Assembly (NCBI RefSeq): GCF_900110755.1
Contig: NZ_FOFF01000025.1
Location: 1-64,000 of the forward strand
Origin: Streptomyces sp. yr375
Lineage (GTDB): Bacteria > Actinomycetota > Actinomycetes > Streptomycetales > Streptomycetaceae
DNA: 64,000 nt
Direction: 5' to 3'
Notes under the pieces: generated by a model
The model's database searches: none
Told to the model about the DNA's origin: nothing
What the model saw: only the letters and a program-made list of their open reading frames with translations
Program-made: the position numbers and the translations under genes
Shown here: piece by piece, positions 52,185 to 60,546 of the stretch
Layout: every line of letters starts with the position of its first letter
Numbering within the stretch: position 1 is the stretch's first letter

Positions 52185-54539
52185 TCAACGGTCCACTCTC
52201 TCACCCGTGGCGGACGGGTCGGCGCTTTCCTTTGCGGTGTCCGGTGTCTCGTCACTCGGCTGCTCCGGGTCGTCTGCCCCGGCTCGGGCGTCGGATTCTT
52301 CCTCGTCATGGTCCTCGGCGGACTCACCGTCCGCCCCGGACTCCTCGGCCTGGCGGGCCGCGGCACGCTTGCGCTGGGTGTACATACGGAAGCCTGCCAG
52401 CACGAGCAGCAGAACACCGCCGCCGATGACCAGCATCACGGTGGCCGTGATCTCGGTGACCCGCACATCGAACCTGACCGGCGCGCCGTACTTCTGGCCG
52501 TCCTCGGTGAACAACTGGGCGACCACCGTCGTCTGACCGTTCACGTTGGCGGAGGTGGTGAACTTCACCGTCGTGGTGTGCCCGCCGGAGACCGTGATCC
52601 GCTGCTCCGCGTAGTCCTCGCCGGAGATCTCCAGACGGGTCGGGTTCGTCGAGGTGAGCCGCAGCACCAGGTGGTCGACGCCCTGCACCAGGTTGTTCTG
52701 CACGGTCACCGGGATCGTGGCGCTGCGCCCGGAGAGCTTGGTCTCCGACTTGTCGATCAGCTTGACCTGGCCGGTCAGGCTGTCGAGGTAGGCCTGCACG
52801 CCCTGGCGGAAGGTGCTCGCGGCGGTGCTGCGGCCCCGCCACGACGTGGACATCTCACGGTTTATGGCCCGGCCGAAGGGGGTCACCACCCGGGCCTCGT
52901 TGGTGAGGATCACCTTGAAGTTGTCGAGGTTGTCCTGCGTGTCCGCGATCTGCTCGAAGGCCGACCGGGACAGCTCCTGCTTGCGCAGCGAGGACGGGTA
53001 CGCCGCCTTCGACGACACGTTCGTGTCGGCACGCGGATCGGGCTTGGCCTTGGCGGTCGCCGCGAGCTGTTGGGACTGCGACCAGGTGCCGCCCTGGAGC
53101 GTCGTGACGGCCTCCGCGAGCGACCGCGCCTGGCTCGCCGTCGGCATCCGCTGCGGGGCGACGACGATGCTGCGCTGCTTGTCCGTCTGCAGGTTCAGCG
53201 CCAGGCTCTGCGCGAGGAACTCCTGCACGGCGAGCGTAGACGCGGACGCCTTCGTCAGATCGCCCTGGAACGTCGTCGACAGCCGCGCGTCCGCGACGAC
53301 CGCGGTGGTGCCGCCGCCGATGGGCCGGGCCGCCGACGGGGAGTAGGTGAGATCGCCGCTCTCGGTCAGGCTGTCGCTGCGCGCGATCACCTTGTCGGCG
53401 CCGGCGGAGGTGGCGACCTTGACGATCGACGGGTCGACGGCGCCGTCCACCGGCCACGCGAAGTCGGTGCTCGGCGTCACATGGAGCACCGTCTCCACCG
53501 TGGTGGCGGCGACGTCGGTGGCCGCCTTGAGCTGGCTCAGCGAGCCGGCGACGCCGGTGCCGTTGTGGGCGAGGGCGGCCAGGTCGGGATCGGCGAAGGG
53601 CAGCGCGACGACCTCCTTGCCGATCACCGCGTCCTGCAGATCGTCGAGCCACTGCTTGGCGATCGCCTGGTGGGTGCCGGCGGTGGTGGTGTCGCCGTCG
53701 CCGCGGACCCGGTAGCTGCCGGTCATGGCGTCCACCGAGGCCAGCAGGTCCGGGTCGATCACCCAGGTGACGTCGAGTTCCTTGCCCAGGGTCAGGAGCT
53801 GGTCGAGGCGGCCGCCGGGAGCGATCTCCGAGGCCAGGTCGTCGTTGAGGAAGACCGGAGTCTGCTGCGCGTTCGAACCCGTCTCCGCCGTCATGTGCAC
53901 GGTGGACACCAGCGGCCACAGCACGGTCGTCCGGGTCCGGGCGTCCGCCTCGTCGGGCTGCCATGGCAGGAAGGTCCGCTGGATGCCCAGTACCCGCTCC
54001 CACGGCTGTGCGGACGTCTCGCCCGAGAGGGCGACACCGACCGGGTAGACCCCGCCGCCGCCGAGGTCGAGCTTGTCGACCGGTACGGAGATGCTGAAGT
54101 GCTCGGCCACACCCGGCGTGAGCTTGGCGAACTTGGCGACGTACGGGCCGCCCACCTCGGAGCCGTCGCTGCCCGCGAGGGCGTCCGGCTGCTTGGCGGC
54201 CCGGTCGATCGCCGAGCGGGTGGCGAGCGCGGCGCCCACCTGCAGGCCCACGTGGGCGCCGGTGACCGCCCGCTTGCCGTTGTTGGTGACCGTGCCGGAG
54301 ACGGTCAGGGTGTCCCCGTCGGTGGGGGCGGCGGGGGTCAGCGAGTCGACGGCGACGGCGACCGTGCCCGTGTCGGACGCCGCCTTCGCGGAGGTCTGGC
54401 CGACGGCCTGCGCGGAGGTGCCGGGCAACTGGAGGAGACCGGCCAGCAGAGGCGCCCCGGCGAGCAGTGCGCCGGTACGCCGCAGCCACCGGCGGGCAGG
54501 TGAGGGACTCATCCCCGGAAAGTCTGCCGCCTCGGCCAC
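52185..54539 (-). CDS. DUF6049 family secreted membrane protein
   Basis: This is a 784-residue protein. An N-terminal Arg-rich signal sequence (RRWLRRTGALLAGAPLLAGL) precedes a large extracellular part with Ig-like beta segments (LTVSGTVTNNGKRAVTGAHV). It ends with one membrane helix (VMLVIGGGVLLLVLAGFRMY, about 710-730) and an acidic cytoplasmic tail. The family neighbours murJ in actinobacteria (Rv3909 in mycobacteria), suggesting a role in the cell envelope, but the function is unknown. The start may be GTG 54539 or ATG 54512; the second lies nearer the signal sequence. Confidence 0.88.
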   Translation of the reverse strand: MAEAADFPGMSPSPARRWLRRTGALLAGAPLLAGLLQLPGTSAQAVGQTSAKAASDTGTVAVAVDSLTPAAPTDGDTLTVSGTVTNNGKRAVTGAHVGLQVGAALATRSAIDRAAKQPDALAGSDGSEVGGPYVAKFAKLTPGVAEHFSISVPVDKLDLGGGGVYPVGVALSGETSAQPWERVLGIQRTFLPWQPDEADARTRTTVLWPLVSTVHMTAETGSNAQQTPVFLNDDLASEIAPGGRLDQLLTLGKELDVTWVIDPDLLASVDAMTGSYRVRGDGDTTTAGTHQAIAKQWLDDLQDAVIGKEVVALPFADPDLAALAHNGTGVAGSLSQLKAATDVAATTVETVLHVTPSTDFAWPVDGAVDPSIVKVATSAGADKVIARSDSLTESGDLTYSPSAARPIGGGTTAVVADARLSTTFQGDLTKASASTLAVQEFLAQSLALNLQTDKQRSIVVAPQRMPTASQARSLAEAVTTLQGGTWSQSQQLAATAKAKPDPRADTNVSSKAAYPSSLRKQELSRSAFEQIADTQDNLDNFKVILTNEARVVTPFGRAINREMSTSWRGRSTAASTFRQGVQAYLDSLTGQVKLIDKSETKLSGRSATIPVTVQNNLVQGVDHLVLRLTSTNPTRLEISGEDYAEQRITVSGGHTTTVKFTTSANVNGQTTVVAQLFTEDGQKYGAPVRFDVRVTEITATVMLVIGGGVLLLVLAGFRMYTQRKRAAARQAEESGADGESAEDHDEEESDARAGADDPEQPSDETPDTAKESADPSATGERVDR

Positions 54540-54697
54540 GCGTTCGCCCGTCCCTCGTCGTCGTCAGTGGTCGTCGGAATGTGCGTCCACGCATGGTAAC
54601 GATGCGCGCCGAGGGGAAGTGCCGCGGTCTGCTCCACAAGATCGTGAGAGACGGCCGGGACGCCCGCTATGTGCGCGTATAGAAAGGAGTACCTGTG

Positions 54698-54728
54698 TAG
54701 GCAGGTAAGCAGCGGGCTTGCCTGCCTA
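54698..54728. promoter_or_regulatory. Inverted repeat in the DUF6049-cca divergent gap
   Basis: TAGGCAGGTAAGC (54698-54710) and GCTTGCCTGCCTA (54716-54728) pair at 12 of 13 positions around a 5-base loop. It lies about 70 bases upstream of cca in a 259-base divergent promoter region, so an operator is more likely than a terminator. Confidence 0.6.
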
Positions 54729-54798
54729 TCAGGGGAGATGTCCTTCCGCCCGGAATCGGGGCGACCCCGGTCGGCCGGGCCACGTACCCTCTTCTGTT

Positions 54799-56265
54799 GT
54801 GCCGAACGCCAACAAAGACAATCTCAATGTCCTGAGCCAGGTGCAGCACCGTGCGGTGAGTGAACTGCTACGGGTCGCCCCTGTCGCCGACGACCTCGCC
54901 CGCCGTTTCCAGGAGGCCGGGTTCTCTCTCGCCCTGGTCGGCGGCTCGGTCCGGGACGCGCTGCTCGGCCGGCTCGGCAACGACCTGGACTTCACCACGG
55001 ACGCCCGGCCCGAGGACGTCCTGAAGATCGTGCGGCCATGGGCGGACGCCGTCTGGGAGGTCGGGATCGCCTTCGGCACCGTCGGAGCCCAGAAGGACGC
55101 CCGCGTCGGAGACGTGGACCGAAGCTTTCAGATCGAGGTGACGACGTACCGTTCCGAGGCGTACGACCGCACCTCGCGCAAGCCTGAGGTGTCCTACGGC
55201 GACTCCATCGAGCAGGACCTCGTCCGGCGTGACTTCACCGTGAACGCTATGGCCGTGGCGCTTCCCGAGAAGGAGTTCATCGACCCGCACGGCGGCCTCG
55301 AAGACCTCACGGCACGGGTGCTGCGCACCCCGGGTACGCCCGAGGAGTCCTTCTCGGACGACCCGCTGCGCATGATGCGCGCCGCCCGCTTCGCCGCCCA
55401 GCTCGACTTCGAGGTTGCCCCCGAGGTCGTCTCGGCGATGGACGACATGGCCGGCCGCATCGAGATCGTCTCGGCCGAGCGGGTCAGGGACGAGCTGAAC
55501 AAGCTGATCCTGTCCGCGTACCCGCGCAAGGGGCTGTCGCTGCTGGTCGACACCGGCATCGCCGACCATGTGCTGCCCGAGCTGCCCGCCCTGCGGCTGG
55601 AGAGCGACGAGCACCACCGGCACAAGGACGTCTACGAGCACACGCTGATCGTCCTGGAGCAGGCGATGGCGCTGGAGGAGAACGGTCCCGACCTCGTCCT
55701 GCGGCTCGCCGCGCTGCTGCACGACATCGGCAAGCCGCGGACCCGCCGCTTCGAGAACGACGGCCGCGTCTCGTTCCACCACCACGAGGTGGTCGGAGCG
55801 AAGATGACGAAGAAGCGGATGACGGCTCTGAAGTACTCCAACGAGCTGGTGAAGGACGTCTCCCGTCTGGTCGAACTCCACCTGCGCTTCCACGGCTACG
55901 GCATGGGCGAGTGGACGGACTCCGCCGTGCGCCGCTATGTGCGTGACGCGGGACCGCTCCTCGAACGCCTCCACAAGCTGACCCGCTCGGACTGCACGAC
56001 GCGGAACAAGCGCAAGGCGGTCGCGCTCTCGCGGGCGTACGACGGGCTGGAGGAGCGCATCACCCAGCTCAAGAAGCAGGAGACGCTGGACGCGATCCGT
56101 CCCGACCTCGACGGCAACCAGATCATGGAGATCCTGGGCGTCGGCCCCGGACCCGCCATCGGCAAGGCGTACAAGCACCTGCTGGAACTGCGCCTGGAGA
56201 ACGGCCCGATGGAGTACGACGCGGCGGTGGACGCACTCAAGGAGTGGTGGACCCAGCAGGACTGA
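54799..56265 (+). CDS. cca: CCA tRNA nucleotidyltransferase
   Basis: This 488-residue enzyme adds or repairs the 3' CCA of tRNAs; neither tRNA in this window encodes its own CCA. The class II nucleotidyltransferase motif is LVGGSVRDALLGR with catalytic NDLDFTTDA, then RRDFTVNAMA and RMMRAARFAAQL. The C-terminal half contains an HD domain (LAALLHDIGKPRTR, HHHEVVGA). The GTG at 54799 is closely preceded by TACCCT, a -10-like sequence, so a leaderless transcript is possible. Two parS sites follow. Confidence 0.96.
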   Translation: MPNANKDNLNVLSQVQHRAVSELLRVAPVADDLARRFQEAGFSLALVGGSVRDALLGRLGNDLDFTTDARPEDVLKIVRPWADAVWEVGIAFGTVGAQKDARVGDVDRSFQIEVTTYRSEAYDRTSRKPEVSYGDSIEQDLVRRDFTVNAMAVALPEKEFIDPHGGLEDLTARVLRTPGTPEESFSDDPLRMMRAARFAAQLDFEVAPEVVSAMDDMAGRIEIVSAERVRDELNKLILSAYPRKGLSLLVDTGIADHVLPELPALRLESDEHHRHKDVYEHTLIVLEQAMALEENGPDLVLRLAALLHDIGKPRTRRFENDGRVSFHHHEVVGAKMTKKRMTALKYSNELVKDVSRLVELHLRFHGYGMGEWTDSAVRRYVRDAGPLLERLHKLTRSDCTTRNKRKAVALSRAYDGLEERITQLKKQETLDAIRPDLDGNQIMEILGVGPGPAIGKAYKHLLELRLENGPMEYDAAVDALKEWWTQQD

Positions 56266-56283
56266 GGCGGTGGAACGGGTCAT

Positions 56284-56297
56284 GTTTCACGTGAAAC
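56284..56297. promoter_or_regulatory. parS: parS site 6, after cca
   Basis: Exact GTTTCACGTGAAAC, 18 bases after the cca stop. The match extends to CATGTTTCAC-GTGAAACATG, a 20-bp perfect palindrome (56281-56300). Another parS follows about 56 bases later. Confidence 0.95.
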
Positions 56298-56331
56298 ATG
56301 ACCTCGGCGGCACGGCATGCGGACATGCGAA

Positions 56332-56361
56332 GGGGCGGTGTTTCACGTGAAACACCGCCCC
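56332..56361. promoter_or_regulatory. parS: parS site 7 within a 30-bp perfect palindrome
   Basis: Exact GTTTCACGTGAAAC at 56340-56353 is extended on both sides by GGGGCGGT / ACCGCCCC, giving a 30-bp perfect palindrome. It lies between convergent cca and the LppU-type gene (stop at 56376), where it could also act as a terminator or cruciform. Confidence 0.95.
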
Positions 56362-56375
56362 TGTCCTCGACTGCC

Positions 56376-56897
56376 TTACTTCTTCGTGTAGTCCTTCAGG
56401 CAGAGCAGGAAGTTATCGCCGTCACCGCTCTGGGTGTACGAGTACTGGAAGTCCTTGGCCTTCTCGTCGCACTTGCTGTCGGCCGTGAGCTGCGTGTACG
56501 TGCCCTCGATCTTCGCCAGCACGATGAACTGCGCCTGCGAGGAGTCGCACTTGACGACCTCGAGGTCGGGGTTGTCGTCGCTGCTGCTGCCCCGGTGCAT
56601 GCAATTGCCGACCGCCGCAGTGTTGGCGTCGTCCTGGCTGGATATGAAGGCGGCGATGCCTCCACCGATCACAGCGATGACGACGACGATGTTCTTGATC
56701 AGCTTGAAGCTGACCTTGCGGCGGGGCTGCTCCGGCGGAACCGCACCGTAGGGGGCGGCCGGGTATCCGGGCTGGCCGGGCTGGGGGTAGCCGCCCTGCG
56801 GCGGGTACGGGGCCTGGCCCTGGGGCTGGCCGTAGGGCTGCTGGCCCTGCTGCGCGAACGGGTTCTGGCCCTGGCCCTGGGGCGGCGGAGTCGACAC
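56376..56897 (-). CDS. LppU/SCO3897 family membrane protein
   Basis: This is a 173-residue protein. The Pro/Gln/Gly/Tyr-rich cytoplasmic N-terminus (about 60 residues) is followed by one helix (KNIVVVIAVIGGGIAAFI). The extracellular domain has four Cys (GNCMHRG, VVKCDSS, SKCDEKA, LLCLKDYTKK) likely forming two disulfides. The pattern matches the LppU/SCO3897 family, whose function is unknown. The GTG at 56897 has GGGGGATCCC upstream, a usable ribosome site. It converges on cca with two parS sites between them. Confidence 0.85.
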   Translation of the reverse strand: MSTPPPQGQGQNPFAQQGQQPYGQPQGQAPYPPQGGYPQPGQPGYPAAPYGAVPPEQPRRKVSFKLIKNIVVVIAVIGGGIAAFISSQDDANTAAVGNCMHRGSSSDDNPDLEVVKCDSSQAQFIVLAKIEGTYTQLTADSKCDEKAKDFQYSYTQSGDGDNFLLCLKDYTKK

Positions 56898-57023
56898 TTG
56901 GGATCCCCCTAGAAAACTTAGACGTGTGGCGCGAAATCACTCGCGAGGTAAGACGCACGTAAGTTACCGGGAGCCACTGACAACCCTGAAGTCGAGGGGG
57001 AGTCTGTGTCATTGATGTGACAC

Positions 57024-58286
57024 TTACTGGCGCTCAAAGCGGGCCATAGCGCCAGCAATTGTTCCGTAGACAACAGCGACCGTGACCACCAACGGCGCTG
57101 AGCGACCGTCAGGCGGCAGCATCAGGGCGGCAACTGCGGCGGCGCCGACGAAAGCGACGTTGAACAGGACGTCGTACAGCGAGAAGATCCGGCCGCGGAA
57201 GCCGTCGTCCACGGAGGACTGGACGATGGTGTCGGTGGCGATCTTCGCCCCCTGGGTGACCAGCCCCAGCACGAACGCCGCGATGAACGTGGTGACTTGA
57301 GTGAACGGGAGCATCAGGGCGAGCTCCAGGAGCGCGGCGGCCGCGGAGCAGACAACTATCCAGCGGACCGGGCCCAGTCGTCCCGCAGCCGACGGGGTCA
57401 CCACCGCGGCGACGAAGAAACCGACGCCGGAGACGCCCACCGCCAGCCCCAGCAGGGCCAGTCCCCGGTCCGGGTCGGACGACCAGGCGTACCGACACAG
57501 CATCAGCACCATGACGGTCAGGGCGCCGTAGCAGAACCGCATCAGCGAGATCGCCCCGAGCGCCCAGGCGGCCTCCCTGCGCCTCGGCTCGGCCAGGTGG
57601 CGTACGCCGGCCGAAAGGCCGCGGGCGGTGCCCCGGAGCGCGGTCGCCAGCCGGGGCTGGACCTGGTCACGGCCCGGCCCGAGCAGATCCGCGGCCATGG
57701 TCAGCGACATGAGCGCGGAGCACAGGTACAACACACATCCCAGCAGGACCACCGCGGCATCGGAGTCCGCGATCACCAGCCGGACGACGAAGGCGAGGCC
57801 GCCGCCCGCGACCGCGGCGAGCGTTCCGGCCGTCGGAGAGAGGGAGTTGGCCATCACCAGGCGCTCGCCGTCGACCACGCGCGGCAGAGCCGCCGACAGA
57901 CCGGCGAGGACGAAGCGGTTGACGGCGGTGACGCACAGCGCGGAGGCGTAGAACAGCCAGTCGGGAACGTGACTGATCATCAGGACGGCTGTCGCGGACG
58001 CCAGCAGGGCGCGCAGCAGGTTGCCGTAGAGGAGGACCTGTCGGCGGCGCCAGCGGTCCAGCAGGACGCCGGCGAAGGGGCCGATCAGGGAGTAGGGCAG
58101 GAGCAGGACCGCCATGGCGGAGGCGATCGCGGTGGCCGAGGTCTGTTTCTCCGGGGAGAACACGACGTAGGTGGCGAGCGCGACCTGGTAGACGCCGTCC
58201 GCGCCCTGGGAGAGCAGCCGCACGGCGAGCAGACGCCGGAAGTTCCCGAAGCGCAACAGGACGCGCAGATCACGGACGACGGCCAT
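57024..58286 (-). CDS. MFS transporter
   Basis: This 420-residue protein has about 12 membrane helices and an MFS loop 2-3 motif (GPFAGVLLDRWRRRQVLLYG). The ATG at 58286 (MAVVRDLRVLLRFGNFRRLL) is preferred, with GAGG upstream. It belongs to the drug-efflux-like MFS group by general appearance; the substrate cannot be told. It lies about 100 bases from the inositol-phosphate synthase stop on the same strand, but no shared function is evident. Confidence 0.9.
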   Translation of the reverse strand: MAVVRDLRVLLRFGNFRRLLAVRLLSQGADGVYQVALATYVVFSPEKQTSATAIASAMAVLLLPYSLIGPFAGVLLDRWRRRQVLLYGNLLRALLASATAVLMISHVPDWLFYASALCVTAVNRFVLAGLSAALPRVVDGERLVMANSLSPTAGTLAAVAGGGLAFVVRLVIADSDAAVVLLGCVLYLCSALMSLTMAADLLGPGRDQVQPRLATALRGTARGLSAGVRHLAEPRRREAAWALGAISLMRFCYGALTVMVLMLCRYAWSSDPDRGLALLGLAVGVSGVGFFVAAVVTPSAAGRLGPVRWIVVCSAAAALLELALMLPFTQVTTFIAAFVLGLVTQGAKIATDTIVQSSVDDGFRGRIFSLYDVLFNVAFVGAAAVAALMLPPDGRSAPLVVTVAVVYGTIAGAMARFERQ

Positions 58287-58382
58287 GGGGCACAGCCTCA
58301 CACACGGGGAGGGTCCCCGGGCCATGTGACCCGGGGACCCTTCTCAGCCCTGGCAGGAGCGAATTTTCGGTACGCGGTCGAG

Positions 58383-59465
58383 CTAGCGGTCGACCTCGCC
58401 GCGGATGAACTTCTCGACGTTGTCGTAGGCCTCGTCGTCGAAGTACTGGACCGGCGGGGACTTCATGAAGTAGCTCGACGCCGACAGGATCGGGCCGCCG
58501 ATGCCGCGGTCCTTGGCGATCTTCGCGGCGCGCAGGGCGTCGATGATGACACCGGCCGAGTTCGGCGAGTCCCAGACCTCGAGCTTGTACTCCAGGCTCA
58601 GCGGGACGTCACCGAAGGCGCGGCCCTCGAGGCGGACGTACGCCCACTTGCGGTCGTCCAGCCACGGCACGTAGTCCGACGGGCCGATGTGGACGTTCTT
58701 CTCGCCCAGGTCGCGGTCGGGGATCTGCGAGGTGACGGCCTGCGTCTTCGAGATCTTCTTGGACTCGAGGCGGTCGCGCTCCAGCATGTTCTTGAAGTCC
58801 ATGTTGCCGCCGACGTTGAGCTGCATGGTGCGCTCGAGACGGACACCGCGGTCCTCGAACAGCTTCGCCATCACACGGTGCGTGATGGTGGCGCCGACCT
58901 GCGACTTGATGTCGTCGCCGACGATCGGGACGCCCGCCTCGGTGAACTTGTCCGCCCACTCCTTGGTGCCGGCGATGAAGACCGGAAGGGCGTTGACGAA
59001 CGCGACCTTGGCGTCGATGGCGGCCTGGGCGTAGAACTTCGCCGCGCTGTCGGAGCCGACGGGCAGGTAGCAGACGAGGACGTCGACCTGCTTGTCCTTG
59101 AGGATCTGGACCACGTCGACCGGGGCCTCGGCGGACTCCTCGATGGTGTCGCGGTAGTACTTGCCGAGACCGTCGAGGGTGTGACCGCGCTGCACCGTGA
59201 CGTCCTTGTGCGGGACGTCGCAGATCTTGATGGTGTTGTTCTCGCTGGCACCGATGGCGTCCGAGAGGTCGAGGCCGACCTTCTTCGCGTCGACGTCGAA
59301 AGCGGCGACGAACTCGACGTCCCCGACGTGGTAGTCCCCGAACTTCACGTGCATCAGGCCCGGGACCTTGGACGCCGGGTCGGCGTCCTTGTAGTACTCG
59401 ACGCCTTGCACCAGTGACGCCGCGCAGTTGCCCACGCCGACGATGGCTACGCGAACCGAACCCAT
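58383..59465 (-). CDS. ino1: L-myo-inositol-1-phosphate synthase
   Basis: This 360-residue NAD-dependent enzyme converts glucose 6-phosphate to inositol 1-phosphate, the source of inositol for mycothiol and phosphatidylinositol lipids. NAD binding is at IVGVGNCAASLVQG. Conserved parts are CYLPVGSDSAAKFYAQAAID, GDDIKSQVGATITHR and LNVGGNMDFKNML. The ATG at 59465 has GGGAG upstream. It lies 44 bases after a PadR regulator gene, as ino1 does in mycobacteria, and is probably its target. Confidence 0.96.
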   Translation of the reverse strand: MGSVRVAIVGVGNCAASLVQGVEYYKDADPASKVPGLMHVKFGDYHVGDVEFVAAFDVDAKKVGLDLSDAIGASENNTIKICDVPHKDVTVQRGHTLDGLGKYYRDTIEESAEAPVDVVQILKDKQVDVLVCYLPVGSDSAAKFYAQAAIDAKVAFVNALPVFIAGTKEWADKFTEAGVPIVGDDIKSQVGATITHRVMAKLFEDRGVRLERTMQLNVGGNMDFKNMLERDRLESKKISKTQAVTSQIPDRDLGEKNVHIGPSDYVPWLDDRKWAYVRLEGRAFGDVPLSLEYKLEVWDSPNSAGVIIDALRAAKIAKDRGIGGPILSASSYFMKSPPVQYFDDEAYDNVEKFIRGEVDR

Positions 59466-59509
59466 TCCGGTTGCTCCCTGTGTGTACGAGTGAGGCCCTG
59501 AATGGGCGC

Positions 59510-60193
59510 TCACGTGGCGGTTTCGTCCGACGCATCCGGCCCAGGGGTGTCCCCGGGACGGGGCAGGGCGCCCGACGATCCAGATGTGGTGTTCTGCTGA
59601 GCGGACTCCCCGGAGGCGGCACCCTTCAGGTCCCGTCCGGCCCGCTCGCTCTCGATGAGCTCGTTCAGCCAGCGCACTTCGCGCTCCACGGACTCCATTC
59701 CGTGGCGCTGGAGCTCGAGCGTGTAGTCGTCGAGGCGCTCTCGCGTGCGGGCCAGGGAGGCGCGCATCTTCTCCAGACGCTCCTCCAGCCGGCTGCGCCG
59801 GCCTTCCAGTACGCGCATGCGAACATCGCGCGACGTCTGCCCGAAGAAGGCGAAACGGGCGGCGAAGTGCTCGTCCTCGTACGCGTCGGGACCCGTCTGC
59901 GAGAGCAGCTCCTCGAAGTGCTCCTTACCCTCCGCCGTCAACCGGTAGACGATCTTGGCGCGACGCCCTGCGAGTGGTGCGGCGAGGGCGTCCTCGGAGG
60001 TGTTTCCCGGCTCCTCGATCAACCAGCCGTTGGCGACCAGCGTCTTGAGGCAGGGATAGAGCGTGCCGTAGCTGAACGCACGGAACACGCCCAGTGACGT
60101 ATTGAGTCGTTTGCGCAGCTCATAGCCGTGCATCGGGGACTCGCGAAGAAGGCCCAGGACGGCGAACTCGAGGATTCCGGCGCGCCGGCTCAT
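59510..60193 (-). CDS. PadR family transcriptional regulator
   Basis: This is a 227-residue protein. The winged-helix PadR domain (residues about 5-100) has ILEFAVLGLLRESPMHGYEL, SYGTLYPCLKTLVANGWL and KIVYRLTAEGKEHFEELL. A long coiled-coil C-terminus (about 120-195) serves dimerisation. A Ser/Pro/Thr tail follows. It lies just upstream of ino1 on the same strand. A 21-bp perfect palindrome with ATGT...ACAT ends lies 31 bases upstream of its start and is the likely autoregulatory operator. Confidence 0.94.
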   Translation of the reverse strand: MSRRAGILEFAVLGLLRESPMHGYELRKRLNTSLGVFRAFSYGTLYPCLKTLVANGWLIEEPGNTSEDALAAPLAGRRAKIVYRLTAEGKEHFEELLSQTGPDAYEDEHFAARFAFFGQTSRDVRMRVLEGRRSRLEERLEKMRASLARTRERLDDYTLELQRHGMESVEREVRWLNELIESERAGRDLKGAASGESAQQNTTSGSSGALPRPGDTPGPDASDETAT

Positions 60194-60223
60194 GGTCGCC
60201 TCCTTCCGTCCTTATGTCGCTCC

Positions 60224-60244
60224 GATGTATCGACTCGATACATC
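60224..60244. promoter_or_regulatory. PadR operator palindrome
   Basis: GATGTATCGA-C-TCGATACATC is a 21-bp perfect palindrome in the upstream region of the padR-ino1 unit. The ATGT...ACAT flanks are the form known for PadR operators. It would repress its own operon and perhaps nothing else, since the next plus-strand gene starts 300 bases away. Confidence 0.8.
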
Positions 60245-60546
60245 ACGACGATAGAACGGCCTTCCGGATGCGACAAGAGGGGGGATGGTGAACGGGATCA
60301 CATCACTGATTCGTTGCAGGCGACTTGCCTGATTTGGGGTGAACCTCGGGCCTAGGCAGGTTTTGACGGTGCGTAGTCTGTGCGCCATGCACACCACCGG
60401 GATCCATGAGACGCCGGGGGGCGTCGAGGTCCTCGGTGCAGTACGGGTGAATGCGCAACCGGCCGCATCCGTACTTTGGGGGGACAGGAAACCAGCCGCC
60501 CTTTCCAGGCGCGCACGGATGCGCCTGCCCGAGGAGTAATCGTTCG
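60245..60546. other. Leader region of the PBP gene
   Basis: The remainder of the 353-base divergent gap before the PBP gene. It holds a TTTTGACGG-N-TAGTCT promoter-like stretch near 60360-60380 and a 50-codon open frame from ATG 60388 without a ribosome site, which I do not accept as a gene. No other element was recognised. Confidence 0.4.

Noticed and set aside
54669..54863. A 64-codon frame between DUF6049 and cca.
   Set aside because: It overlaps the hairpin and the cca start and lacks protein-like character.
60388..60539. A 50-codon plus-strand frame before the PBP gene.
   Set aside because: No ribosome site, low-complexity sequence and no recognisable features; kept only as part of the leader region.
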